Part shown: positions 30,806 to 40,714 of the stretch, piece by piece
How positions within the stretch are numbered: position 1 is the stretch's first letter
Layout: each line of letters opens with the position of its first letter
Source: Mesorhizobium loti
GTDB taxonomy: Bacteria > Pseudomonadota > Alphaproteobacteria > Rhizobiales > Rhizobiaceae
DNA length: 64,000 nucleotides
Reading direction: 5' to 3'
NCBI GenBank assembly: GCA_002356515.1
Contig: AP017605.1
Span: forward strand, 2,294,001-2,358,000
The notes under the pieces: model-generated
Told to the model about the DNA's origin: nothing
Database searches by the model: none
Seen by the model: only the letters and a program-made list of their open reading frames with translations
Translations under genes and position numbers: made by a program

Positions 30806-31375
30806 ATGGAAACGATATCGTCGATCACAGCCGGCCACGCAGTGTTAGAAACAGTGATCGGTTTCATGGGCATTGCCTGGAGCGAAAAGGGCCTGATCCG
30901 GCTCTGCCTGCCCGAACGCAGCCGTGAATCAGTGGAGCGGCGGCTGATGCGCCATGCCGGCGTTTCCGCCGACACCAAGCAGCCGCAATGGGTGGTCGAC
31001 CTCATCGCCTCGATCAAGGCTTACGCCGCGGGCGAGGATGTCGATTTCTCCGACGTGCCGGTCGATCTCGACGGCATCGACGACTTCCGCCTCGCCATCT
31101 ACGACGCGGCACGCAAATTGAGCTACGGCGAGACAACCACCTATGGCGAACTCGCCAAGCGCGCCGGCCATGCCGGCCTGCCGCGCGAAACCGGTGCGGC
31201 GCTCGGCGCCAATCCGGTGCCGCTGGTCATACCCTGCCACCGCATCCTGGCGGCCGGCGGCAAGATCGGCGGCTTCTCCGCGCCCGGCGGCTCCGTCACC
31301 AAGGAGAAGATGCTGGCCATGGAAGGCGTGCGCGTCGGCCCACCGCCGCCGGCGCAGGTTTCGTTCGGGTTCTGA
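30806..31375 (+). CDS. ogt: Methylated-DNA--protein-cysteine methyltransferase (Ogt-type)
   Basis: A 189-residue suicide DNA-repair protein that transfers O6-alkyl groups from guanine to its own cysteine. The active site IPCHRIL (Cys about residue 144) and helix YGELAKRAGHAGLPRETGAALGANP are diagnostic. It has no N-terminal AdaA domain, so it is Ogt-like rather than Ada. ATG 30806 follows a strong AAAGGAGC site. It is divergent from the transglycosylase gene. Confidence 0.92.
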   Translation: METISSITAGHAVLETVIGFMGIAWSEKGLIRLCLPERSRESVERRLMRHAGVSADTKQPQWVVDLIASIKAYAAGEDVDFSDVPVDLDGIDDFRLAIYDAARKLSYGETTTYGELAKRAGHAGLPRETGAALGANPVPLVIPCHRILAAGGKIGGFSAPGGSVTKEKMLAMEGVRVGPPPPAQVSFGF

Positions 31376-31395
31376 ACCGCCGGCGCGGACGGCGT

Positions 31396-31725
31396 CTAGT
31401 TGTTGTGGAAGAACCGCCGGCGGAAATGCCGGTCATTGTCCGGCCGCTTGCAGTTGTAGACCGGGCAGGACTTGGTGTCGGCGCTCGGCACATAGGCGCG
31501 CGTCCTCACCTCGCCCATGGTGCAGAATTGCTGGCTCTGCACATAGCGGTCGTAGAGCGGCAGGCCGGGCACGCGCTTCGACTGGTAGCGCAGGATGACC
31601 GCGCCCTGCCTGGCGATCGTCGACTGCACCTTGCCGCAGCTCATATGCGTCGGGTCGTAGCGCGAGATCGCCTGCGCCTCGGCGGCCACCAGCGTCAGGC
31701 AGGCGGCAAGCACAATGGTTTTCAT
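31396..31725 (-). CDS. Small exported protein with four Cys, function unknown
   Basis: A 109-residue protein with signal peptide MKTIVLAACLTLVAAEAQA and a mature part containing four Cys (MSCGKV, QQFCTM, KSCPVYNCK), suggesting disulfides in the periplasm. A very strong GGGGAGGAG site precedes ATG 31725. It is convergent with ogt. No family is recognised. Confidence 0.75.
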   Translation of the reverse strand: MKTIVLAACLTLVAAEAQAISRYDPTHMSCGKVQSTIARQGAVILRYQSKRVPGLPLYDRYVQSQQFCTMGEVRTRAYVPSADTKSCPVYNCKRPDNDRHFRRRFFHNN

Positions 31726-31837
31726 GATCTCCTCCCCTGCGGACCGAAGGGCCTCGGCCTCCGACCCCGTTGCGAGGCTTTTACCAGATTGGGGCAATCA
31801 TTGGGCAACCCTTTTGATCACGGCTTTTTTACGCAGT

Positions 31838-31866
31838 CTTGTTTTTGGAACGAAAGCAGCCTATAT
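31838..31866 (+). promoter_or_regulatory. Sigma-70 promoter of the cold-shock gene
   Basis: A -35 box CTTGTT (31838-31843), a 17-base spacer and a -10 box CTATAT (31861-31866) closely match the alphaproteobacterial consensus. The predicted transcript starts near 31873, giving a leader of about 130 bases before the start codon, as is usual for temperature-controlled csp genes. Confidence 0.7.
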
Positions 31867-32004
31867 CAGCCCCATTGATATTTCGGCCGATCGATCCGGG
31901 CCTCGCGATCTTCGCGTTTGCTGACGTCTATCTCCAAAATCTCGATGCACACCGGCTGGACTTTGTCTGGTCAAACTAAAGCAAATGTTGAAGGACTATC
32001 TAAA

Positions 32005-32217
32005 ATGGCAACTGGAACGGTCAAGTGGTTCAACGCCACCAAGGGCTTCGGTTTCATCCAGCCTGACGCCGGCGGCGCGGACGTATTCGTCCACATCTCG
32101 GCTGTCGAGCGCGCTGGACTGTCGACCCTGGTCGAAGGCCAGAAGATCAACTTCGAGATCGAGCAGGACCGCCGCACTGGCAAGTCGTCCGCTGGGTCTC
32201 TGAGCAAGGCAGCCTGA
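32005..32217 (+). CDS. cspA: Cold-shock domain protein (CspA family)
   Basis: A 70-residue single-domain RNA/ssDNA-binding OB-fold protein. RNP1 KGFGFI and RNP2 VFVHIS are intact; the N-terminus ATGTVKWFN is typical. ATG 32005 is preceded by GAAGGAC. A leader of roughly 130 bases follows a strong promoter, consistent with post-transcriptional cold-shock control. Which csp paralogue this is cannot be told. Confidence 0.93.
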   Translation: MATGTVKWFNATKGFGFIQPDAGGADVFVHISAVERAGLSTLVEGQKINFEIEQDRRTGKSSAGSLSKAA

Positions 32218-32384
32218 TTTTGCGAATGGCGCGCGCCGGGCGAGAGCCCGGGGCGCGCGGCAAGTCACGGATGTACTGACGGTCGCGCGAGAAGCGCGCC
32301 CGGAGCGGAAAGACCCGAAACGCTGGATCAGCAGATAGCTGCCGGCCCGGACCGGACGCTCCCGATCAGGCTACCGAGGATGGG
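32218..32384 (+). other. Structured region between cspA and its terminator; possible 3'-UTR RNA
   Basis: No ORF is convincing here. A GC-rich dyad (GCGCGCC.GGGCGAGAGCCC.GGGCGCGC around 32230-32260) and further short stems run up to the intrinsic terminator at 32385. The stretch could be the csp 3' UTR or an independent small RNA. Confidence 0.35.
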
Positions 32385-32409
32385 AAGGCGGGATTTATCC
32401 CGCCTTTTT
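32385..32409 (+). terminator. Intrinsic terminator downstream of cspA
   Basis: AAGGCGGGAT (32385-32394) and ATCCCGCCTT (32397-32406) form a near-perfect stem followed by a T run. It is well placed to end the csp transcript. Confidence 0.85.
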
Positions 32410-32466
32410 GTTTGTCTAGGGTTGAGCCATTTCGCCTCGCAACGCCGATCATGTTATTTTCAATGC

Positions 32467-32667
32467 ATGACCAAGCTCGAACAGATCGAGAGATCCATCG
32501 CAGCTCTGAGCACCAAAGAACTAAAGGCCTTTGCCAAATGGTTCGAGGCGTTCCAGGCTGACGTATGGGACAAGCAGATTGAGGCCGATGCAAAGGCAGG
32601 TCGACTGGACGGGTTTGCCGAAAAGGCGTTGGCCGAGGTTCGAGCCGGAAACTGTCGACGTCTCTAG
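32467..32667 (+). CDS. Orphan type II antitoxin-like protein (RelB-type)
   Basis: A 66-residue acidic helical protein: LEQIERSIAALSTKELKAFAKWFEAF ending in DKQIEADAKAGRLDGFAEKALAEVRAG. This matches small antitoxins normally followed by a RelE/HigB-like toxin gene. Here no toxin gene follows: 10 bases after the stop a 145-bp palindromic repeat begins, and then the convergent GST. It therefore looks like an orphan antitoxin whose toxin was lost. ATG 32467 is used; the open frame to 32380 lacks support. Confidence 0.65.
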   Translation: MTKLEQIERSIAALSTKELKAFAKWFEAFQADVWDKQIEADAKAGRLDGFAEKALAEVRAGNCRRL

Positions 32668-32677
32668 CCGCGGCGCC

Positions 32678-32822
32678 GAGACCTTTTCAAAAATTCGCTC
32701 TGGCGAGTCAGATAGCGTGGTTTTCGAGAACCGGAGCGGAGCGTACATTTAAGTACGTGAGCACCGGAAGCGCAGAAAATCGCGCTAGGTGGCCGCCAGA
32801 GTAGAATTATTGAGAAGGTCTC
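32678..32822. repeat. 145-bp palindromic repeat (family P, copy 2)
   Basis: The ends are GAGACCTTTT and the right terminus AAGGTCTC at 32822. Internal AATTCGCTCTGGCGAGTC, GGTTTTCGAGAACCGGAGCG and GTACATTTAAGTAC are shared with the copy at 55228. It lies between convergent genes, and its right end contributes the first two bases of the GST stop codon (TCA at 32821-32823 on plus). Confidence 0.93.
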
Positions 32823-33429
32823 AACCCACCCACCCGATCGGCACATGCCCCGGATCCGCCTCGACGCGGCCAAGCCAGGCCACGACAGCCGGATAGGCGT
32901 CGAGCTGGAACCCGCCCTGTTCGGCCGTATGCGTGTAGGCATAGAGCGCGATGTCGGCGACGCTGAAGGCGTTGCCGGCGAAGAAAGCGTCGTTCTCCAG
33001 ATATCTGTTCATCACGCCGAGCGCCTTGTGGCCGCGCTCCAGCGTCATCGCCAGCCGCTCGGGCGTGGCGTCCCTGGCGCGTTCGGGAAAGGTCAGCAGC
33101 GCCTTGCGCACGGCGATATAGGGCTCGTGGCTGTACTGCTCGAAGAACAGCCATTGATAGGCGAGCCCGCGTTCATACTTGTCCGCCGGCAGGAAGCGCG
33201 TGCCTTCGGCGAGATAGAGCAGGATGGCGTTGGATTCGGCCAGCCGGCGGCCGTCGTCGAGTTCGAGCAGCGGCACCATGGCGTTCGGGTTCTTGGCGAC
33301 AAAGTCGGCTTTTCGCGTGTCGCCGGTATGCGAACTCACCTCGATCGTGGTGAAGGCGAGGCCAAGCTTGGCCATCAGCAGGCGCGGCTTGTAGCAATTG
33401 CCGCTGTCGATCATGCTGTAGAGTATCAT
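32821..33429 (-). CDS. Glutathione S-transferase family protein
   Basis: A 202-residue two-domain GST: N-terminal thioredoxin-like half with NPNAMVPLLELDDGRRLAESNAIL (glutathione-binding cis-Pro and SNAI) and a C-terminal helical half with FFAGNAFSVADIALYAYTH. Probably conjugates or reduces small electrophiles using glutathione. ATG 33429 starts the correct fold; the frame is open to 33552. The gene end overlaps a palindromic repeat. Confidence 0.9.
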   Translation of the reverse strand: MILYSMIDSGNCYKPRLLMAKLGLAFTTIEVSSHTGDTRKADFVAKNPNAMVPLLELDDGRRLAESNAILLYLAEGTRFLPADKYERGLAYQWLFFEQYSHEPYIAVRKALLTFPERARDATPERLAMTLERGHKALGVMNRYLENDAFFAGNAFSVADIALYAYTHTAEQGGFQLDAYPAVVAWLGRVEADPGHVPIGWVG

Positions 33430-33598
33430 GGGCGGTCCCCGGAGCGCTGCCTTGCACAGGCGATTATCGCAGCAGCCGTGCCCCCAACCATTGATTTGTT
33501 TTGGCGCGACCATCAGCGGCGCTGATATGTGACAGCGCTCGCTCAAGGGCATGTCGAGATTCAGGTCAGGCCGGCATCACCTGAAATATCGGCATGTC

Positions 33599-34447
33599 CT
33601 AGCCGAACAGCGGCACGACCTTGTTGTCCCGGCCCAGCAGCGCATCGACTGACAGCGGCTCTTCGTTGAAGATAGTGCCGGCCAGCGCCGGCCGGGCGAG
33701 AAGAAAGCCCTGCAGCAGGTCGACGCCACCGTCGAGGGCGACGCGCAGATGGACGGGTTGCTCGATGCCTTCGACCAGCACCCTGGCACCGCGGTCGTGC
33801 AGGCTGGAGACCAGCGGGCGGAAGAAGCGTTCGGCGGCGGCGTGGCGGCAGAACTCCCCGAACCAGCCGCCATCTATCTTGACGATATCCGGCTGAAGCA
33901 GGCTTACCCGTTCCACGGTCGAATGACCGGTGCCGAAATCGTCGATGGCGATGCGGATGCCGTCGCGCCGCATCTCGCGCACCAGCCGTGCGAGAAGCGC
34001 GTCGTCCGCCGCCTGTTCGGTGATTTCGCAGACCAGCATGCCCGGGGCGAGGCCGAGCTCGCCGAGATGCCGGCTCATCAGCCGGATTTCGGCCAGCGCC
34101 CGCCCGGCATGATCGTTGACCATCGGATTGTAGTTGAAGAACAGGTCGAGCCCGTCGACGCCGATATTGTGGAAATTCCTTAAGTGCAGCATCCGGCACA
34201 TGGTCTCGACAAACAGCCGGTCCGGCGCGGCGACACTTTCAAAGAACGCCCGCGCCGACCCTGCCCGGCCGGCACGGTGCGGTTCGATCAGCCCCTCGAC
34301 CGCCACCGCGTGCAGCGAACGCCCAAGCAGCGCGAAGATCGGCTGGTAGGCGCTGCGCAGGCGGAAATCGCCATAGACGCCGTATTCGATACCGATTTCA
34401 TCGGCGAAGATCGCGTCGCCGACAGTGCGCCGCCGCTCGAGCCTCAT
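33599..34447 (-). CDS. EAL-domain protein, downstream member of a tandem pair
   Basis: A 282-residue stand-alone EAL-type domain; EAL enzymes hydrolyse cyclic di-GMP. The signature motif is EGLI rather than EAL, with metal and substrate residues NYNP, CEITEQ, AIDDFGTGHS, VKIDGGWF and VEGIEQ present in order, and QGFLLARP at the end. Activity is therefore plausible but not certain. No GGDEF or sensor domain and no transmembrane segment are seen. It starts within the stop codon of the upstream EAL gene (ATGA overlap), so it is translationally coupled to it. Confidence 0.85.
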   Translation of the reverse strand: MRLERRRTVGDAIFADEIGIEYGVYGDFRLRSAYQPIFALLGRSLHAVAVEGLIEPHRAGRAGSARAFFESVAAPDRLFVETMCRMLHLRNFHNIGVDGLDLFFNYNPMVNDHAGRALAEIRLMSRHLGELGLAPGMLVCEITEQAADDALLARLVREMRRDGIRIAIDDFGTGHSTVERVSLLQPDIVKIDGGWFGEFCRHAAAERFFRPLVSSLHDRGARVLVEGIEQPVHLRVALDGGVDLLQGFLLARPALAGTIFNEEPLSVDALLGRDNKVVPLFG

Positions 34448-35340
34448 GGCACGACCCTGCGCCCAAAGGCTTTTGCCGGCCGCCCTGTACGCGGCGCGAC
34501 GGCAGGGGCAGTGGACGCATCACTTGCAGTGGCAACCGGGTCCGGACTGCTTTTGCCGAAAACGCGGAAGCTGGTCGGCGCCAGTTCCGGCCGCGCCAGC
34601 ACGAAGCCCTGGACCATCGAAGCGCCGGACTTCTCGGCGAGCTCCAGTTGCCATCCCTCCTCGATGCCCTCGAACACCGTGCGGATGCCCTGGTCCTCGA
34701 AGCTTCTCACCATGGTGGTCAATAGCGCGAAGCCGGCGCCGGACTCCATAAGCTGCGTGATCCAGGTGGCGTCGAACTTGACGATGTCTGGCTTCAACTC
34801 CTTGATGCGGTTGATGTCGGAATCGTCGGAGCCATAGTCATCCACCGCGATGCGGAAGCCGTTGGCCCTGAGTGCGGCGACGAAGCCATGCAGGGCCTCC
34901 TGCGATGCCGATCTCTGCTCCGTCACCTCGCAGACGACACGGCCCGGGTCGATACCGGCCTCGTGCAGCACCAGCCGCATTTCGCGCAAGGCATTGTCGG
35001 CGATCGACCGCTCGGTGAACACCGACGGGTCGAAATTGACGAAGATCGACGCCTCCTGCGGCAGGCAGGCGCCGGCATTGAGCAGATGCAATGTCCTGGT
35101 CAGTGCCTCGACATGCAGGCGGTCGGCGGCCGGACAGGTCGAGAAGAAGGCCATGGGCGATTGCGCCTCGCCGTCGCGAAACGGTCGGATCAGCCCTTCG
35201 AAGGCGGCAACCGACAGTTTGCCCTCCTTGAAGGCGAAGATCGGCTGGAAGGCACTTTGCAGCGTGTAGATGCCCCAGACACCTGACGAGGTGCCGTCAT
35301 CATGACGGATGATGTGGGCAAGCCCGATGCTGCGTGACAA
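34444..35340 (-). CDS. EAL-domain protein, upstream member of a tandem pair
   Basis: A protein of about 298 residues similar throughout to the downstream EAL protein, so the pair probably arose by duplication. Motifs: FEGLIRPF, FVNFDPS, CEVTEQ, AVDDYGSDDSD (differing from the usual DDFGTG), VKFDATWI, FEGIEE and QGFVLARP. The altered DDFGTG motif may weaken catalysis. No ATG fits; TTG 35340 with upstream GGAGCGAGGGA is the most likely start. The C-terminal tail of about 35 residues is Pro/Ala-rich. Confidence 0.8.
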   Translation of the reverse strand: MSRSIGLAHIIRHDDGTSSGVWGIYTLQSAFQPIFAFKEGKLSVAAFEGLIRPFRDGEAQSPMAFFSTCPAADRLHVEALTRTLHLLNAGACLPQEASIFVNFDPSVFTERSIADNALREMRLVLHEAGIDPGRVVCEVTEQRSASQEALHGFVAALRANGFRIAVDDYGSDDSDINRIKELKPDIVKFDATWITQLMESGAGFALLTTMVRSFEDQGIRTVFEGIEEGWQLELAEKSGASMVQGFVLARPELAPTSFRVFGKSSPDPVATASDASTAPAVAPRTGRPAKAFGRRVVP

Positions 35341-35454
35341 GGGTCCCTCGCTCCGCGAAATGGCGGAATGGATTGCGATCCTGCCACTCAAGCCCTTACC
35401 GCCCGTTAATGAATTTTTTGTTGCCGCCCGCAGGGTACAATCACGGCTCGTTGA

Positions 35455-36762
<1,308 letters not shown>

Positions 36763-36788
36763 TCGGATCGATCTGAAGACAGAAAGAA

Positions 36789-36814
36789 CCCGGCGCCATC
36801 ATCGCCGGGTTTTT
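36789..36814 (+). terminator. Intrinsic terminator after aatA
   Basis: CCCGGCG (36789-36795) pairs with CGCCGGG (36803-36809) followed by five T residues. It lies 27 bases after the aspartate aminotransferase stop and just before the convergent exporter gene end. Confidence 0.88.
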
Positions 36815-36826
36815 GTTGGAGGCCCC

Positions 36827-38344
36827 TCACGCCTGCTGCTTGGCCTGCCTGGCCGAACGCGCTTCGGCCGGCGCGAGAACCACGATCAGCAAAGCCGCGG
36901 TGAGGAACGCGGCAATCGCCGCTGTCAGCATGGCGGCGTGGAAGCCGCCGGCATAGGCGCTGGCGAAGAGCTGGTGCACGCCCCCCTCGCCGATTGCCGC
37001 ATCGGTTGTGAAATCATGCCGTGAGATGGCAGCATGAGCCACGGCTTCGGCATTGGGCACATTGGCATCATCGAGATATCCGGTCAGCAGGCTGGTCGCC
37101 CGCATGCTCATCAAGGCACCGAGCAAGGCGATCCCGATGGCCAGTCCGCTCTGGCGGGTGGCGTTGATGACCGCCGACACCATGCCCGAGCGTTCGCGCG
37201 GCGCGTAGGACATGGCGGCGGCACTGCCGGTCGGGATCGCCAGCGAGTTGCCGAGACCGCTGATGGCGAACAGGGCGCACAGCACTGCGTATGGCGTCGA
37301 CGGCCCGGCCCAGCACATGCCGAGCATCGAAAGCCCGATCAGCACATAGCCCGCCGTCATCAGGAGCGAATGCCCATAGCGGGCGCTCAGCCGGCCGATC
37401 CACGGCGACACCACGATCTGGACAAGGAAGGCCGGCGCCATGCGCAGGCCGGTCTGCGTCGGCGACCAGCCCTGCACCTGCTGCAGGAACATCGAGAAGA
37501 AGAAGACGCTGCTGTAGGAGGTGAAGCCGAGCGCGAACGAGGCGACATTGGCGACGGCAAAGCGCACGTCGCGGAACAGGCCGAGCGGCAGCATGGGCCG
37601 TGGCGTGCGCGACTCGAAGCCCAGGAAGATCGCCAGGCCAACGACACCGGCAATGATGGCCGTGATGGTCCAGGCATCGCCCCAGCCGCTCTCGCCGGCC
37701 GAGATCAGGCCGAAGGTCAGCGCGCCGAGCCACAGGATCGAGAGCGCCAGGCCGACAAGATCGAGATGGGCATGTTCGGGATGCGCCGTCTCCTCGATCG
37801 AAGCAGCACCGAGCGCAATGGTGAAAAGGCCGAGCGGCAAATTGATCAGGAAGATGCTCTGCCAGCCGACCGTTTGCACCAATATGCCGCCCAGCACCGG
37901 GCCGACGACCAGCGAAACGGCGGCGAACGAGGCCCAGCCGCCGATGACGCCGGCCCGCTCGCGCGGATCGGGGAAGGCCTGCGTCAGGATCGACAGCGCA
38001 CCCGGAATGAGCAGCGACCCGGCAATGCCTTGCACCACCCGGCCGGCGAGTAGCGCCGGCAAATTGGGTGCGACGGCGCAGATCAGCGAACCGGCAACGA
38101 AGATGCCGACACCGGCTAGCCATGAGCGCTTGCGGCCATAGCGGTCACCGATCAGCCCCGACGACAGCATGAAGGCCGACAGGCAGAGCGTATAGGCATC
38201 GACCACCCATTGCATACCGCCGAAATCGGTGTGCAACGCCTGCTGGATGGTCGGCAGCGCGACATTGACGATACTGACGTCGAGCAGAGCGACGAACGAG
38301 CCGAGATAGACGGCGGCGACCAGCGGCAGGCGGTTCTTTGGCAT
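36827..38344 (-). CDS. MFS multidrug exporter, DHA2/EmrB-QacA family
   Basis: A 505-residue inner-membrane drug:H+ antiporter with about 14 hydrophobic segments. The DHA2 signature is clear: LLDVSIVNVALPTIQQAL in the first helix, motif A GLIGDRYGRKRSWL, and motif C-like VVGPVLGG. No HlyD/EmrA adaptor gene is next to it, so it may work alone like QacA. It is the downstream gene of a minus-strand pair with a cupin gene 24 bases upstream. Confidence 0.9.
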   Translation of the reverse strand: MPKNRLPLVAAVYLGSFVALLDVSIVNVALPTIQQALHTDFGGMQWVVDAYTLCLSAFMLSSGLIGDRYGRKRSWLAGVGIFVAGSLICAVAPNLPALLAGRVVQGIAGSLLIPGALSILTQAFPDPRERAGVIGGWASFAAVSLVVGPVLGGILVQTVGWQSIFLINLPLGLFTIALGAASIEETAHPEHAHLDLVGLALSILWLGALTFGLISAGESGWGDAWTITAIIAGVVGLAIFLGFESRTPRPMLPLGLFRDVRFAVANVASFALGFTSYSSVFFFSMFLQQVQGWSPTQTGLRMAPAFLVQIVVSPWIGRLSARYGHSLLMTAGYVLIGLSMLGMCWAGPSTPYAVLCALFAISGLGNSLAIPTGSAAAMSYAPRERSGMVSAVINATRQSGLAIGIALLGALMSMRATSLLTGYLDDANVPNAEAVAHAAISRHDFTTDAAIGEGGVHQLFASAYAGGFHAAMLTAAIAAFLTAALLIVVLAPAEARSARQAKQQA

Positions 38345-38368
38345 GATGATTTCTGCAGGCGGCTAGGC

Positions 38369-38764
38369 TCAACTGCCATACTGTTCGCCGGAAACCGCTT
38401 CCAGCCAGTCGGCATGGACGCCGTCGAGCGCTTCCTGCATGGCGATATGCGTCATCGCGGATTTCGGCCCGGCACCATGCCAGTGCTTCTCGCCGGGCGC
38501 GAACCAGATCACGTCGCCGGCCCTGATCTGCTGGATTGGGCCGTCCCATGTCTGGGCAAGCCCGGAGCCCGAGGTGACATAGAGCGTCTGGCCGAGCGGA
38601 TGCGTGTGCCAGTTGGTGCGCGCGCCCGGCTCGAAGCTGACCAGTGTCGCTCTCAGCCGCGCCGGCGCCTCCGCCTCGATGATCGGCGTCTGCAGGACCC
38701 GGCCGGTGAAGTATTTTTCCGGCGCTATGATGGTCGGCACGCTGCCGCAAGCAATGATCTTCAT
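38369..38764 (-). CDS. Cupin-domain protein
   Basis: A 131-residue small cupin: motif 1 NWHTHPLGQTLYVTSGSGLAQ and motif 2 GDVIWFAPGEKHWHGAGP supply His/Glu metal ligands. It resembles the YhhW-distinct 'carboxymuconolactone-associated' cupins; the substrate is unknown. It lies just upstream of, and probably in operon with, the DHA2 exporter. Confidence 0.85.
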   Translation of the reverse strand: MKIIACGSVPTIIAPEKYFTGRVLQTPIIEAEAPARLRATLVSFEPGARTNWHTHPLGQTLYVTSGSGLAQTWDGPIQQIRAGDVIWFAPGEKHWHGAGPKSAMTHIAMQEALDGVHADWLEAVSGEQYGS

Positions 38765-38983
38765 CGTCTGACCCTGAAACTGGTGGTGAAGGCCCCTCGT
38801 CGAGGCAAAATGCATTCTCGGCCGATATCATGTCAGGCGCAACCGACGGTTTGCGATGCCTGGGCGAAGAAGCGGTTTTTTCTCCTTAACCATGAACCTT
38901 TCCCGCATGGCGGCACAGCGCGAATTCAATGTCTTTTTAACGGCTCACCACTAGCCGTGAGCCTGCATTGCGGGGGCTGGCGG

Positions 38984-40513
38984 ATGAGCATACTGGCGAC
39001 GATCAAGGATCATAGCGGCCGGATCTATCGCGGCATCCAGGCCCTGCTTCTACTCAGCATCGGCGCGGCCGCACTCGGCGCCTTGGACATCTCGCGGAAC
39101 CTGCCCTCGGACGGCGCCTTTGCCATCTCGATCCTGGCCACTGGTCTCGCCTTGCTGGCATTGATGTACATGCGCAGCAGCATCGTCCATCGCTTGCATT
39201 CGGCGGCGGCGGCCGAGGCCGAGAAACATCATTTCCTGACCAGGGACGTCATGACCGGGGCGATGACAAGGCGCTATTTCCTCGAAGCGCTGCGCGACAG
39301 CCTGGGCACCATGCGCGACCGGCGCGAGGCGACATTGCTGTTGATCGACGTCGATCACTTCAAGCAGCTCAACGACACGTTCGGGCACCAGTTCGGCGAC
39401 CTCGCTCTGGTGCATCTGGTCAAGACATCGGAACGCATCTTTGCCGGCGGCATGGTCGGGCGGCTGGGCGGCGACGAATTCGGCGTCATCATTCCACACA
39501 GCGACCTCGCCGCCATCAACAAGGACATCAGGCAATTGCTCGACACAATGCGGGCTGGCAAATCGCATGAAGGCAAGACCATTCCGCTCTCCATCTCGGT
39601 CGGCGTGGCGCTGGCGCCGGCGCATGCCTCCAACACGGCGGAACTGATGCTGGTTGCCGACCTGGCGCTCTATGAAAGCAAGGCGGCGGGCCGGGGCCGC
39701 GTCACCGTGTTCGACGAGGAGATGCTGTCCGACAAGCGCTACCGGCGCCTGGTCGAGCGGGAGTTGCGCGCGGCGGTCTATCTCGGCGAGCTCGAACTGC
39801 ACTACCAGCCGATCGTTAACCCGGACGGGTCGGCCTGTGCGTTCGAAGGGCTGATCCGCTGGCGTCATCCGGTTCGTGGGCTGATCTCGCCGGCCGAGTT
39901 CATCCCCATCGCCGAACGCTCGACGCTGATCGACATGCTCGGCGAATGGGTGTTCAAACGAGCTTGCGCCGATATCGGCCATTTCCCCGGGCGCCGCATC
40001 TCGATCAACGTCTCCGGCGAGCAGCTCAAGCGCGACGAGATCGTCACCATGTGCGACCGCGTGCTGAGGGAAACCGGCCGTTCGGCAGCACAGTTCATCA
40101 TCGAGATCACCGAGACGGTGGCGACCGCCGCCACGCCGGAAATCCTGCGGCGCCTCGAAGCGTTGCGCGGCCTCGGCTTCCACATCGCGCTCGACGATTT
40201 CGGCACCGGCCATTGCGGCTTCAACTATCTGAAAACTCTGCCCATCGACAGCATCAAGATCGACCGTTCCTACATACGCAGCCTCGCCCATGACCAAGTG
40301 GCGCAGATCTTCGTTTCGGCACTGGCGCAGATCGCCCGCATCCAGGACGTCACCATCGTGGCGGAAGGCGTCGAGACGCAGGAAGAATTCGCGCTGGCCA
40401 AGGCCGCCGGCTGCAACCGCTTTCAGGGCTATTTCTTCGGCAAGCCGGCGCCGCGCGACAAGGTCGCCCCCTTGCGCGCGATCAATGCCGAACCCATGGC
40501 GCTGAGCGCCTGA
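38984..40513 (+). CDS. Membrane-anchored GGDEF-EAL cyclic di-GMP enzyme
   Basis: A 509-residue hybrid protein with two N-terminal transmembrane segments (about residues 20-66), a GGDEF domain with intact RLGGDEFG near 159-166 and LLIDVDHFKQLNDTFGH, then an EAL-type domain with FEGLIRW near 288, INVSGEQ, IEITETVA, ALDDFGTGHCGFNYL, IKIDRSYI and VAEGVETQEE. The active-site sets look complete in both halves, so it could act as cyclase, phosphodiesterase or both. ATG 38984 follows a GC-rich GGGGGCTGG site. Confidence 0.92.
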   Translation: MSILATIKDHSGRIYRGIQALLLLSIGAAALGALDISRNLPSDGAFAISILATGLALLALMYMRSSIVHRLHSAAAAEAEKHHFLTRDVMTGAMTRRYFLEALRDSLGTMRDRREATLLLIDVDHFKQLNDTFGHQFGDLALVHLVKTSERIFAGGMVGRLGGDEFGVIIPHSDLAAINKDIRQLLDTMRAGKSHEGKTIPLSISVGVALAPAHASNTAELMLVADLALYESKAAGRGRVTVFDEEMLSDKRYRRLVERELRAAVYLGELELHYQPIVNPDGSACAFEGLIRWRHPVRGLISPAEFIPIAERSTLIDMLGEWVFKRACADIGHFPGRRISINVSGEQLKRDEIVTMCDRVLRETGRSAAQFIIEITETVATAATPEILRRLEALRGLGFHIALDDFGTGHCGFNYLKTLPIDSIKIDRSYIRSLAHDQVAQIFVSALAQIARIQDVTIVAEGVETQEEFALAKAAGCNRFQGYFFGKPAPRDKVAPLRAINAEPMALSA

Positions 40514-40714
40514 GGCCGCCGCACGGCAGCGGATTTCTATTTTCCTTGCCCTGCCGGCAAACAAGTGGGACGATGCATCAGGGCAGGTGGCGACATGAAA
40601 AAGAACCCCGCCCGCGACGGTCGAACAGGCCGGCCGCCGCTCAGGACCGATTGACCACGCCTGAACCATGCAAGCCAGTCGGTCCCTAGGGAAACGCCTG
40701 AGTGGAGGTCAGCC

